The notes beneath the pieces were generated by a model. The model was not told the DNA's origin. It worked only from the letters and a program-made list of their open reading frames with translations, and did no database searches. A program made the position numbers and the translations under genes. This document shows, one piece after another, positions 10,951 through 24,570 of a stretch of DNA of 64,000 nucleotides (its first letter is position 1; every line of letters begins with the position of its first letter). This DNA comes from Rhynochetos jubatus (Eukaryota; Chordata; Aves; Eurypygiformes; Rhynochetidae): positions 134,478,175-134,542,174 of the forward strand of contig CM050648.1 in assembly GCA_027574665.1 (NCBI GenBank), written 5' to 3'.

Positions 10951-12944
10951 GATGACTAGGAGATGTAATCTAAGGCAGAGCTGTCCAGAGCCTCCAGGCA
11001 GGGAACCAGGTGACTGAACATGATCTGGTGGAAGCAGATGCCTTCAGAGCACCTGCGGCACAGCCCCCACCCAGGGGTAACAGAGCTGTGAGCTCGCTGC
11101 CAACACGCTCCGAATGACGCAACCCACGCGTGAAAGGCTGAACACCAAAGGAAGGGTTCGCACAAGCGTTGCTCCATACGGTAGTGTTGACAAGCTGGAA
11201 TCAGCGACTTGCTCTTCCTTACCTGGCGTGATGCTGGAACAGCCTGGGAGGGTTTATGCTGCTGGTTTCCCCAGCAGGACCAGAGGCCTGAGCTGGTGGC
11301 TGGCACTTGCCATGGTGTAAATGAGTGATGGTTTGCAGAGGCATCTGTGGCTGCCTTCCCGTTTCCAGGTAGGGGCTGTGGGCAGAACAGGATTTTCCCA
11401 AGTGTGCTCAGCCTAAGAGTCAAATGCTTCTCTGTCCTCCATTTTTTTTTGCAAAATGATTCTTCCAGAAACATCTAGCCCAGGAAGTGATTTCATGAGG
11501 AAACAGCCAAAGACAAGAATCTGAACCAGGTAAAACCCCACATCAGTAGCACGGGATTTGCCCCAGCTTGATAGCGTTATTGTGCTTGTAACTAAAAGTC
11601 TATTTTCTTCTGATGGCAAAGATAAACTTCTAAGAGTGCCAACCATAATCCGAATGAGTCTCATATACTTAAGCCCACATATATCCTGTAACAAGAATCG
11701 TCTCTGAGAAATATATACCATCCTATTGCTGTCAATAAAGCATCATCGCTAGTGGCAACAATTCACTGTCTAAGTGTTCAGCTCATTTTTTTTCTTTGCT
11801 GCTGCTGGACATCTCGGCAGACACCGATGGTAACCTTTTCATTGTGGTGGTGGCAGCTTTGCCAGGACAGCTCAATACCCTCAAATATTTTAGATCATGT
11901 GAGATTGTGTTGAAGGGACAGAGAAAAAGGAGATTCCTCCTTCTTTGTAAATTCTACTTAAAATTTCAAAATCCACATCACCTCCTACATCACCTACATT
12001 ACCCATAATCCCTTCACCCCGTCCAAAGCAACCAACAGCCCACAGCACCTCCCCCTTTGTCACTATGAGTGTTGACAGTATGGCTTAGGAAGAAACAGAC
12101 AGTATTTACAAAGGAAAAGATAAAGTTTCTACAACGGCAAGTGAGGAACGGCAAGGTGGGTTAAATGCATCTCTCGAGGTACGTCCCACACTGAAGGACG
12201 AGGACACGTCGTGCTTTCTTCCCAAGGGACATGACACTGCATCTGCTATGCTCAACATAGCACATCAGTCCGAAGAATCTCATCTTTGGGGAAAAAAAGC
12301 CGTTTCACCATATTGCCTTCAGCATTTCCAGGGGGAGCAGACAGGGAGCCACTCTGAGGGGCAAGTCAATAACAGCCCCACTGCACAAGCAGAGATAGGG
12401 GAGATAACCTTGCTGGGAGGCTCACCAACAGCCCGGACTGGCCCACATCACTTCTCTACCCCTGTACATGCTGTTGGCTGCCTCTGTCAGCCCCTGTTTC
12501 CTCCTCTTGTGCTAGCCACCTCCGAACAGGCAGGGGAATAGGTCAACCCAGTTTCCTAGAACAGACACATCTACTTCTGCACCATAACTAGCTGCTGCTG
12601 CCTTTGGGAGTTGTTATCCTCCCTGCACAGGAAGAATAGAGTGAAGGAAAGAGGCTCACATCCCACACAGGTTTAGGAAAGAGCCATCTTCTAGTCCAGG
12701 GGAGCAGAATGTGAGCCCCACTGTCTCCAGTGGCTCCACTCCAGCTCAAGAAAGCAAAACCTTCAACGCTACTGCAGATTTCATTGCCTTCGACAGCTAC
12801 TGATAAGCCATTAAAAGCTACTTCAAATAAATCAAACTAAAAAATAGCCCTAGATTGGCTCACGGCTTCAATACACATTAAGAATTTATGCCTGCCAGCC
12901 CAAAGTTTGTAGTAAGAGATGTTTCTTAGTGACCTGGGAGTAGG
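10951..12944. other. Intergenic, nothing recognised
   Basis: No gene or repeat recognised. The 172-codon and 102-codon minus-strand frames (10956-11474, 11413-11721) show no known motif and overlap other frames. Confidence 0.55.
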
Positions 12945-13235
12945 TATGTAAATAGTGAATTAGCAAAATGTCCGGATGACACAGAATTTTTTAGGTTACT
13001 CAAGACTATGGGGAACTACGATGTGTTCCAGCAAGACTTGACCAGACAGCATGATGGAAGATGAAATTCAGTGTAGACATGTGCAAGCTAATGCACACTG
13101 CAGGAAATAATTTAAGCTTTCATACATGCCAAGGGACTGTGAATTAGTGATGAGAGGCATTATGGTGGACACACAATGCCTCCAGTGAAGCTGGCTGCTC
13201 AAAGCATAGTCCAGGTCACAAAATGAATGAGGAAA
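12945..13235 (+). mobile_element. Ancient CR1-like LINE ORF2 fragment
   Basis: Segments GATGACACAGAATTTTTTAG, AGATGAAATTCAGTGTAGAC and GTGCAAGCTAATGCACACTG align by eye to the C-terminal CR1 ORF2 of old amniote subfamilies (family text: GCAGATGACACAAAACT, AAATGGCAGATGAAATTCAG, GTGCAAAGTGATGCACATTG). No single frame stays open. The 3' UTR is not recognisable, so this is a very old copy. Confidence 0.65.
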
Positions 13236-13759
13236 AATTCAGCTATCTAAAGGTGAGTGGGCTGGCACTTACGTTGGAGAAACCTTCTGGGTCAGGTTAG
13301 AACATAATTTAAAGCTACCTGGGAATGAGGCAGCTCTGGAATCAATTCTCTTTGCCTCAGCCAGGTCTTCCAGGGCTCAGGTTTTACGCATCGAGAAGGT
13401 CAGAATTAGTTGTCAAGCCTTGTAAAAGATCTGGACCTCACTGAATTCTTTATCCATTCATGAAGTCCTTGAAAAGTGATAGATAACCTAACAAAGGCTC
13501 CAACTTGGCAATTAAATTCCCACGAGCTGAAATTAGAAAAGGTGTCCCACTTACATGAATAGCTTGCATAAATTGTATTTGGATATAGTTTCAGCAAGAT
13601 GGGTTCCCTGGGTTCTGCTGTGAATGAGCTAAATGTTCCTCCAACATAGGTACCATTGCAGTACCAGCAAAAACAACCCCCCCTTACAGTGTGGAGTGGG
13701 AAATAGACCTTTTTTCCTTTAAGACAAGGGGCATAAAACAATGGCAGGGTATGAAAGCC

Positions 13760-14060
13760 CTGTAAATTAATTTGTATTATAATTTCTGCAATGCCTTTGC
13801 ATGTAAATGGAGGTTATGTACATAATTTATGGAGGATGGTATATGTGAGTTGGAGCCTCAAAGCCCCTCAAACACACTCGCTCAAGCATGATGTGTAGAA
13901 CACTAACACTCTCAGACAGTGTGCAGATTGCAATAGTAAAAAAAAAAAAATCACTCTAATACTGTGCATTACAATAATAAATGCAGGAATTAGAGGTTTT
14001 TACCTCTCCGTAAATAAATTATGCATATGTAGTTTTAAATTAACCAAATTAAATGATTAA
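13760..14060. promoter_or_regulatory. Candidate conserved noncoding element with POU-type sites
   Basis: AT-rich but not simple sequence with TTTGCATGTAAAT (13796-13808), ATGCATATG (14021-14029, part of an Oct MORE element) and several ATTA/TAAT homeodomain cores. It also has a small hairpin AGAGGTTTTTACCTCT near 13992. No repeat family is recognised. Enhancer status is inference. Confidence 0.3.
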
Positions 14061-14538
14061 AGACACTCCATGCCTTCATAAACTTGTCTCAGGAGTAAGG
14101 AACGCAGCATACAAGCAGAGGTCTCTTGTTCCTCTGAGCCTCGCTGTTTCATTTGAAGCAATCTTAGCTGCACTCCCATTTCCTCCCAGCTCTGCAAAGA
14201 TAGAAGGTGTTTTATTTTCCCTTCAGCTAATTATTTTCAGATAAATGGAAGTGTTGAGATTAGGAGCACCACTCTTGTTTGCACGTCCTCGGTGGGGCGT
14301 TACTGGTGCTGGAGGAGTACCGCATGGCTCCTCAGAAGTCAGCCTGCCCACAACCGCTGGTTCCAACATTTCTGCCTCTGGATTTAGCCAAGGGAGTCAA
14401 ATAGGCACAGCTTTTGGGGGCTGGACTGGCAGTGTAAGTGGATGACATTCCTGAAATGTAGGTCCATAGTGCCTTCTCTGCATGAAGTACTATTGTGGTA
14501 TTTTGTCAGTGATGACGTGATTTGTCGTGGTACATGGC

Positions 14539-14561
14539 ATCACGGTACATGGTACCGTGAT
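14539..14561. repeat. Perfect hairpin, 10-bp arms, 3-base loop
   Basis: ATCACGGTAC, ATG, GTACCGTGAT. GGTACATGG also occurs just before it (14529-14537), giving a compact GTAC/CATG repeat cluster. A CRE-like TGACGTGA lies about 25 bp upstream. Confidence 0.75.
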
Positions 14562-15650
14562 TCACACTAGGCTACAGATATTGTTGGCCATTTTAATATG
14601 GGAGGGAATTCAGGCCATAGCTCAACAGACTAATTTCTTACTCATTTCATGGGATGGTACTGTAGCCTAAACTCACCAGTTGCAAGGAAAAGAGATTTGA
14701 AGTGTTTCCTTTCCCGTATTACCAGTGCTATCCTACCACCAGGTTACCAAATGGGGCTTGACTCCTCTAGACCCCGGATTCCAAATTAGCTTGGTTCTTC
14801 CAGGGATGCTATCTATTATTCTCAAAACACTTAGCTCAAAATGCTGATCTTGTTGCTGGTAGAGAAGCAGGCACAGAAAAACACAGCACCTTTCTCGAGG
14901 TCACAGGGATGGGCAGTGGAACAGCTGGGACACTTGACTCTCTGTGTGCATCCTACTTCCAGGCAGCACCACCTCCACACGCTGTGGGCACTGCATCAGC
15001 TGAGCCACTGCAAGATGGTGTTCAAACTTTGCTCGACAACGCCGAGTAGCTTGGTCCCTAGACAGCTCAAGCATTTGCAGCTATTAAAACTTCCCAAGGC
15101 TGGATAACCAGGAGGATCTTTTGAAATCTGCATGTTAAAAAAGAAAATCAGGAATGTCCACATAATAAAGCCTTCAACTGGATTTTACACATCTCTGCTA
15201 GAGAAGAGAACACAAGCTTGTTGCTCTGTGTAAAAATGTGTATTTTAGCGCAACTCTCCACACAAATCAGCTCAAATGAGAATGCTCTACACAGTGTGAA
15301 AGCAGAAGGGTTTAAGTGAAGGCAGTGCAGGTACTTCACAGTGCACAGAGCTTGATAATGTTTCTTCTTTAATTGCACCCACAACCAAACTGTGCTGAAA
15401 TGTGCTTTCATTCACTGCATTTTGACTGTGTTTTCCCTTCTTGCTATAACACCAGCCTCAGCCTTAATGAGTTGCACGTAAGACAGCAGTATCTCTTGGA
15501 CCATTCTTGGTGTTTTGGAGAACTTGGTGTTTTCAACACAAGAGCCTTCACATCCACATCAGCAGGGCTTTGGGAAGTAAATCCCACATACACGCAGTGG
15601 CATCAACATAACTGGTTTTAAACAGAAACTTTATGAGTTTATGAATGGGA

Positions 15651-15706
15651 TTTTAGATAAATATGAAAACCAGTAGCTTCAGCTTTTAGATAAATATGAA
15701 AACCAG
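15651..15706 (+). repeat. 23-bp direct repeat, period 33
   Basis: TTTTAGATAAATATGAAAAC followed by CAG occurs at 15651-15673 and again, identical, at 15684-15706. It looks like a recent 33-bp tandem duplication. Confidence 0.85.
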
Positions 15707-15868
15707 ACTTACTGATAAAAAGTTTCTGCCCATCTTCAGTACAGTAAGCATGCTGCCCATCTTGGGAATTAGTAGCTGTTCCAAGGTAACTAAATACCAA
15801 GACTTCTATGTTTCAGACACAACGTAGTTACACTGGACTCAAGTAAAAATGCAGAGTTATTTTGAACC

Positions 15869-15884
15869 TTTTTTTTTTTTTTTT
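15869..15884. repeat. Poly(T) run
   Basis: Sixteen consecutive T; no associated retroposon body recognised. Confidence 0.8.
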
Positions 15885-18800
15885 AAGTATTTATTCATTT
15901 GCTTTAAGCTTTGGAGAAAAGTAGGGAGCAATTTTCTTCTCAGAGTGCCAACAATGATTCTGCTTGATCCTAAGCAAACAAGGTTCAAACTTCTCCTAAG
16001 ATCTTTTAAAAATGAATATAAATCTGTCATTGAGATCTTTGCTGCAAGTTTCTGAGTACAACTACAGCCTCATGGTAAAATGAAGACTGTTAACTCATTT
16101 TCTTCATAGCATGAACCAGGGGGGTTGGATATTAATGGGGCATATACACTGGAAAGAGTCGTGATCTTTCATTTAGAAATCTTCTCTTGCAGAGCTTTAC
16201 ACCTCTCACTAGATGACTTGTCATTAGGATTTGGAACAGTGGAATGTAACGTTGACACCAAACAATGACAGGCCATTAGGCTACGAGCTCTTTGGAATTC
16301 GTTTGTAGTGGGATGGGTCACCAATCTGCCCATGGCCTCCAGCATCTGTTTGGTACAAATAATTAGCGTTACATTTTCCTTTTCCCAGCTGTTTACAAAA
16401 CTTACTAGTATGCATTTTCAACATCACAAGAAGCTGCTACAAGCTGACATCCATGTGTGCACACCGAAGTGTCAATTGTGGCTGTAAAAACCAGGAAGTA
16501 CTTCACACTTTTAAATCACCAATGTTCTTGGTTTTGTGTTTGGATTTTGTGGGTGAAGGACATACGTGAGGGACAAAGACTACAGCATCTGTGATGGCAG
16601 GTACATGATCGGGTGGCTGGAAGAAAAAGCAGGAGGAATTGAGAAAAAATTGTGTGAGAAACAGACATGGAAAGCATGGCTCAGGATGGAGAGGGGTGGC
16701 AGGCCTGCACCTCTGCTCCATGTGTGTGTGCTTTGAGAGTCTCCCACATCAGAGCCCGGTCTCAGGTCGCTCATGGCCATGGTCTTTTCTGCAGGTGAGC
16801 TTCAACACAGCAACTCAGGCAATAGCACCGGGTTGTCTACTGGCGTTACGGAGGAACTATGTGCATGGGCTGAGCTTAACCCGCACCTTCAGTGGGAGGT
16901 GAACAGGGCCTAATCCCACTTTTTGTGTCACTTCACAATGTGTTAGGAAGCATTGGAAATTGATAGCTGATGGAAAGGAGATAATAATACAGGCTAAACT
17001 ACTTTCAGCAAACACATAGAAGAAAATATTTGCTTAAAATTAACATAAATATCCTATAACATTGATAGAAAACAGATTTTAAACTTTCCTCCCTCATCAG
17101 AGCTCTCCCATTTTCCTTTGCCTGGTCTCCACCCATTTCCCACTCCTCAGGGAGTGCTTCTGCAGTGCAACTTCAGCCCTTAAATTCCAGATACCACTTT
17201 AGGTGAGCAGCTCCTACTGCCCTTCCACAAGTTTCCAGTTAAAATGAGATCTGACTTAGCTGCCTTCTGCCACCAAAGGCCTGCCACCCACCAGTCCTTC
17301 GTAGGAACATGTTGAAAACCTGCATACATTTTGCAATTTGTAAGTTAATTCGGAGGTGCAATTTGCCTTTGAGAGTCCAATCGCTCTTCTCCGTTGTGAG
17401 GGCTTACCCCGTCCCTGGTAGGAAGCCATGCATCTCTGTCACAGCCTGCAAACATCTCTGCCCTGACACAGCCTGGCTGAGTGGAGGCACTTCATTCGGA
17501 CCATTTCTAGGAGATACCTGCCTCAAGAATTGCCTAGTGCGGATGATCCATGTTCTTCCTGACTGGACGACTGTACACGCTAACCGCTGTGCATGAACGT
17601 ATTTAACAACAGCCATAAACACCCATGCTCTACAGTCCTCATCCACAGAAAAAGTGAAGGCACCTGGAGAGACGAGTTTTGATTCAACCCACTATTGGGA
17701 AAACTGAATTTGGAGCTGAACTTCACAAACTTTGCAAGCAGTTCTGTACTGTTGTTTTTCTAAAATTATGACTAAATGTGAAAAGTGTGGAGTTTTGCAA
17801 TCTCTGTTCCAAAAAAATGTACTGGAGAACATGTCCCTATTTTTATCTATGTAAGTAAAAATATTCCAGAAGACATTAAACTTGACTATAGAGCTTCTTG
17901 TCAGAGCATGGCATGCAGCACACAAACTTAGGAAGAATATAAAAACCCAACACTGGACTTACAGAACTAAAAAAATTCAACTGAAAAAAGAATTGAAGAC
18001 GACATAACAATTTCAGGCACGCTAAGTGAAGATAATCACGGAGCTCCTAGGTCCAGTTGCTAAAATGGCATAATGAAACCTGAAGACTTCTTATGCACCT
18101 GAATTCAATGCCAGTTGTCTAGAAATCAGGGTACAGGCCCCACCTGTGAACTGTGGAAACTATATCATCGATAGTAGTGATTCAGACAATGGGTAAGGAA
18201 CTCAATGGGAGCTTCAAAGAAGCACTAAGAGAGGACCACTGAAACAGTTTGATATCTGACCAGGCAAAATGGCAATTAAAAGCATAAATACTACCATAAA
18301 CAGCCTTGATCTTACAAGTACCAGCATATATTCCAGTGGAGGAATCTTTGCAAAATGCTGAAAAATTAGAGGAACACAGAGAGGAGACCCCAAAATGACT
18401 CTTGGCCTGGAGGAAACAGCTTACAGTGGGAGACTTTCTTTGCCTATTTCATCAAAAGAAGAAGCCTGGGAGGTAAACTTGATTATTCCATACAAGTATA
18501 TTCACAGAGGGAAATTTCCAAGGACTAGAAAGAGAGCTTTTGCATCCAACAAAACAAAGCAGTACAAAATCCACCATTAGGACCTGAAGCAATAGGAAAA
18601 TTTTTTTTTTTTTGAAAGTGAGAGTGATCAAACATTGAAAGAAGCTGCCAAGAATAGCAATGGAATCACCATCTTTTTCTATCTTTGTATCAACATCGGA
18701 TGGCTTTGTCTTAGACAAATGCACATTACGGACATGTACCAGGTAACTGGATGCAATTGCGGAGATGAGAGTCGAGTGATCTAGTGGACCTTTCCAGCCT

Positions 18801-21800
18801 CAAGGTATGAATCTAGAGTTGGAGTCTCCTAGTGCATTCTGGAAAGGATACAATAGCTTCTGCTTGTGCTTCAGGGCTTTCATCAGTCTCTTTAAAGGAT
18901 CAGGATAAGGATCTTAATGGAAGCATTTTCCCAAATCTGCAGGTTCCTGAGCTACTTGTCCTACATCTCCATTAAGCATCAGTAGTGCAGATCCTGCCTC
19001 CTTGTGCTTCATCCGTCTTTTTCATGGTCTTTTTGGCTACCTGGACTATGCCTCCTCAGACATGTCCCTAGCTGATAGCAATTTACCATTGCTGGGTTAT
19101 GTCTGCAAGATTTCTCACTCCTACAAAATTATCCAAGATTCACAGAGTTCAGCTTGTTTCTATAGGTGTCCCTCTGCAGCCCAGGGTTAGTTAATGAACA
19201 CCTCGATTACAGCACTCGTGAGAGATGATTTACATTTTTTCATTAAAAATGTCACTGGAAGTCCAGTCTTCCCATGCTACAATATTTGAAGCCACTGCCA
19301 ACAGCATACACGGCTGATATTAATTAAAGTAGAAGATGACAGCACTTGGAAAATGAACACTTTTCTCTGCTCAGATAAATGACCTTTAACGAGTGCTTGT
19401 TCTTTAGTTAGACTAGGTCATTACTAGAGATTACCAAGCATTTTCAATAATACTGGAATCTGACTCATCTTTAGCTTTAAATTTGAACACTGAAGCGATG
19501 GAGACTCTTGTCCATATGGCACACAGTGCTGTCTACCACTGTCAATAGCCTGCCACACCACAGCTGACAGTAAGCCCTGAGTATCATTTTGCTCTGAGCA
19601 GCAGAAGGGAGGTGGTGAGCTTCATTTTTCTCCCTCTCCAGCAGAGCCTTTCCTTTGCTGTGCAGAATCAGACTTGGGAAGAGTGAAGACAAACATCCCC
19701 TGGCACAGTTCCTTTTGTTGTCAATGCACAAGTTATGGAAAATGGAGAAAAGTAAGCTTGCAGTCTGTGTTGGCACAGGTTGCAGCCTTGTCCAAAATAC
19801 AGGCAGAGTAAACTTCAAATAGCTGCACTGCTGCACCTAATCCCTGGGTAGTAGTGTCTTCACGGTGGCTTCACTCTGGGGCAGTGAAACTGCGGTTGGT
19901 TGGGGTCTGAGCTCCTGGTGCCATGGTTCTTCTTCGTTTCTTCTAGGGTGCCGTCCTCCTTACAACACTGGGGTTGCAGAGTTGGAAGAAATCAACGTAG
20001 AGGCTCTTTGTGCTCATCTTGGTTTCACAACACATCTCATGGAACTGCGGACAAAGCTGCGAGCAGGACACACACCATGCAGACGAAAGGGCAGCCGCTC
20101 TGCTCCAGTACTTCTGGACAAGACTGGGTGAGGGAAACAAAAGTCTCCCACTCAATGTCATTGTTTAGAGATGAGGAAGACTTCCCACCACACTCTGACC
20201 TAGTGAGCTCCGTCAAATCCCACACCTTGCTCCTTTTCGCGTGAGACATTAAACGGAGGTTCTGGGCATATGCTGTGCCGAGAAATTATGCTGCAGTTTA
20301 AGACAGTCAGAACAGAGGGCCTGCTTAGGAAGCAGTTTGAAATTATTGAGAGCAGCACTTCACATTTCCACAGCAGAAGCCTTTATAGGCTGGAAGTCTC
20401 AAACCTTGATCACTTCCAATTGAACCACTTACAAAAAATGTGCACTGCTGGAATATTTTAAATGACTGTGTGCAATGTGTACTGACTGAACATTAGGGGC
20501 TTCAATTAAATAACAGTTCAGAACATAATGAACTGAAAAATTTTACACTCTCTAAAGTAAGATAAGTATGAAGTGAAGGAGAGAGAATTAAGAAATAGTG
20601 CTCTGAACACGGCAACAACCACTGCCTGATGAGATTTAGTCAGAAACACAACAGAATAGCTTGTGAATTGGGTTTTTTTGCAGACCCTTTGGAAGGCCCA
20701 GGAAACGGTCAGGTCCCTTTTTCAAAAAAAGGGTGACGCTACTTGCGCTGAAATCAGTGATATACCTACCCTGTGAGCTTGGCTTGGTCGTGTGTGAAGT
20801 TAGGCACTGCTGGATGCACCTGTAGAGTCAGTTGTTCCCTGCCAGGGGCTGAACGGACAAGCTGGAGCCCATGTCTAAGGTTCTGGCCCAAGATTCAGCT
20901 AACACTGGGTCCTTCTGCAGTTCTTACATTTGCTAATGAAATAATTTTCTCCTATGACTCATTTGAACCAGACACAAGTAGTACAGTGTCTGAAACACTG
21001 CTTTACAGGTACAGAGAATGATGCTATGAAGACTGTCCATGCTGTAGTTTTCTCTGCATGCCAATGAAAGGAGAAAGAAGGACAGCAATGGTAGAGATCC
21101 TGCACCACAGCGTGAGCCACTTGCTCCAAAACACTGCAGCACGCTTTACAAAGGAAAAAAAACTGGCACTCGGAGTGCCAACACGCTGCCTTTTGGTAAC
21201 CACTGACTTCAAACAAGGGCTATCCTCCCTTTGTTCCATGGCTGGTTTGTTAGCTTTGCAGGTAAATCCCTTTACAGGCTTCCCATGATCTCTGACACAC
21301 ACTTATTTGGTTTGAAATGGACAAAATGAGATCTCATTCCAGTAACTACCGTATTTATCCCTTTACCAGAGAGGGCACGGGTGTCTTTAGAGATCTTGCA
21401 AATACAAAAGATGTTAAAAAAACCCCCAACAAACCTAAACAAACAGGAAAATTGACACACTTCAGCATTCTAGGCTTATTAGGTTTAACATTTCTGTGTT
21501 TGAGGTTACATTTACAACTGACTCATTACTATTGCTCTATTTGTATTATTTCACCCCAGCCTTTTCTCTGGCACCTGCTTTACAAGTTCTCCTCCTTCCT
21601 ATTAGTAACTGGCAAGGTTCTATAGCCAAATGCCAGCTGACCAAGCAGCTGTAGTCTCTAGGAGCCTGTGAAGGATGAAGATGAACCAGCACATAGCCGT
21701 ATCAACCTCTGCTGATGTTGGTATACCACTTACATGCTCCGTTTTGCTTGTAAGTAGACCAAAAAGGTCAGAAATGTGAAAAGCACGTGGACCTTACTTA

Positions 21801-24546
21801 GTAGTGTGGCTGTTTCAAGTGGTAGAGGGTTAACTCAGTTTGCCAGCAAGAGTCCATGGGGATATTGAGAATCAGGTGGGAGCAGGAGCTTGCATTTATT
21901 CCAGTTTACCTGGTATAAACCCAGCATATGAAAAAACTTAAGCAGACTACAAAAGCCATTTATAAGCATATGCGGTAAGTTTAATGATTTAGGAGGTCTA
22001 TAAAAATTGCAAGTATGCTCTGATCTTCAAAAAAGGTTGTCAAATAAAATAAAATAGGATAGAAACTTATGCACACATCCTCAAGCTCCATATTGTCAAA
22101 CTGATGAGTCTGTTATCAAAGACTCTGTCTGACTGGTCTTTCGAGGAATGTAGGAAATCCAGCTCAGACCACTGAACTTCCATGCTGTCATGCATAGAAA
22201 AAGCATCAAAAGCAATGCAAAGTCCTTTCTTCTTAGACAACTGCGTAATTACCTGCCCATGGGATAAGTTTCTGCCCCCTTCCCTCAATTTGAATCTGCT
22301 TGTAATCTTAGCGCTGAGGGCTAATTACCTTCTTAATTTTGTCTATTTCCTTTACCAGAAAACAGAATCATTAAGGCCAATGCTTTGCCTTTTCAAACAC
22401 CTCCTGAGTGGTGGGTTTCTTGCTGTTTGCTGTAGCATGAAGGGTTGGAGGTCAACTGTTTCGTTGGGTCAGTTTGAAGTTCCCTAGCCCTGGTCCTGCT
22501 ACGTAGGGCAGGATGAATGGGACTGGGGCTGGACCAAAAAGCAGCTCGCCAATCCAGATCCAAGTTTGTTCTTCCATTTGCAGCAAAATTCATTCTTGAC
22601 CTTTTGCAGCGAAGGACAAAAAAGTTATTAAGATATTGATCACTTGGAATTTTTTGCTTCAACATTTCAAAGAAACAGATTGAAGCCTTTAAATCATACT
22701 AGCTTACACTCTTAAATAAAAGGTCATTTCAAACCCAAATCAGAGGTTTTAAATTTAAGTGGCTTTTGTGAACGAGGCATGGTTTCCTTCTGGCTCTCGT
22801 GATTGACCATGAACTGTGATTGAGGCTGTCTCCACATGCAGACCAAGAGCATAAGAGTTTATGAAGCAGGTCTGCCCTAAAGCAGGGCACTGTCTGGCTG
22901 GTGACTTTCATGGGACTCAGCAACCTCCGAGATTTCCATTCATTTATCAAATTTGAAGCTGAGCAACAAATTCTTAACGCTTAAGACTTTAGTAACTTAT
23001 GAAGCAAGTAACATATAGCGAAATGCAAAGAGATCATGTCACTGCCCAGGTTTTGTTTCTTTAACAAATCAGCCTTGAAACATCACAATAGGGATGCTTC
23101 GACAGAGCCAACCTTTTCAGAAGTATTCTACGTGAGGAAGACCTGCTAAATCTCACCCTTTCCTGCAGACAGGTGCAGTTTAGACCAATAGCTTCCTCAA
23201 ATAACATTTTGTTACTAAATCAACCAGCTGTACCTTTCCCTAGAGCACCATTCATTGCTTCATATATCTGTATCACAACTACTCTACCTTAAAAAGCCTT
23301 TAGAGGCTCTTTCCTATAGAAGCTCCACCTTGAATTGTGTTGTCTATATTTGGCTCTTTATATTTTCTTGGAAATAGGATGACCAAACCATATCATTATG
23401 TGTTCTTCAGTGCTTTCCAAGCTAACACTTCATTTGCATTTGCCATCACTGAATCCAGAGAAGAAGACTAAATCAGAACAGGAACAGTTAGACCCGTGAA
23501 TGCCAGCCTGTCCTTGGGGGAGGCTTAGCACTGCTGTTACAGCATTACTTTCTTCCCCCAAACCATGGCCACGGAGAAAAAACCCAAACCCCAATGTCTA
23601 ATGATCTTCTAGTCCTAAAGATGAACGGCTTATTTTAGTAAACATTTGTTCTAAACAAGTAGCAGGCGCATCTTTTTTCCCCTCTGTCTAGAAACAATCT
23701 TGTAGTTTGTTCACAAAACTATTACACATGATCCTGAAAACATTTAACAAAGGCATCTCTTGTGACCAGAACCACACTCAGGCTCTGCCACCTTATTGTA
23801 GCCTCTTCTTCATGTCAAAAAAGTACTGCAAAAATCCAGCTTTGAGAGCTGCGAGGCATTTGGAAACCATTGGGAGCAAACGTGCCATGAAAGCGAATGT
23901 CTTCACTGCGTGATGCAAATATATGTTAAGCAATAAAATCCTTGTTCCTAAATAGGCTTGTCTTGTTTTGATATTCAAGGATATGAAGAGACACACATAT
24001 TTCTCATTTAATCCTGCCAAGATATAAAACTTGACTATTTTTATATAGTTGCCCAATATGGACAACAAAAATAGCTTTCTTAATAAAGAGAAAGAAGAGG
24101 AAAAGGCTAGCTGATTTCTTGTGATGCAAAATCATGAGGTCAACCTCAAGACTGCACATCATTTTTAAGCTGAAGTTCTACTTGTTGAACATCATTTCAC
24201 TGAGGAAAAATGCTGCTGCTTCTTGCAACTCAGCTTAAGATGACTGAACTGTTCTGTCAGAGAATATTACTACTCCCAAAAGTAAAATCTGAGGAAAAGA
24301 TTAATATACTTTGCTGAGAGTAAGCTTGATAACTATCATTGTGCTGCGTATTTGCTTCTTGTGGCAGATGATATTTGATCATTTGAAATGATTACTTAGC
24401 TTTAGCTGAAAATCTTTTGAATCAAGTGGCTATAAATCATCTGTCCCACAAGTATTGCTCCTAACTAGCGAGCATTTAGACAGCATTAGCACAGGCTAAT
24501 AACTCCTCTTAAAGGGAGAGGGGGCAGAGGGTACCTCAAGTGTGCC

Positions 24547-24570
24547 TGTGTGCACACACGTGTGTGTGTA
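24547..24570. repeat. Alternating purine-pyrimidine (TG/CA) tract
   Basis: TGTGTGCACACACGTGTGTG then TGTA. It is short and self-complementary, and the type of sequence is Z-DNA-prone. Confidence 0.7.
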
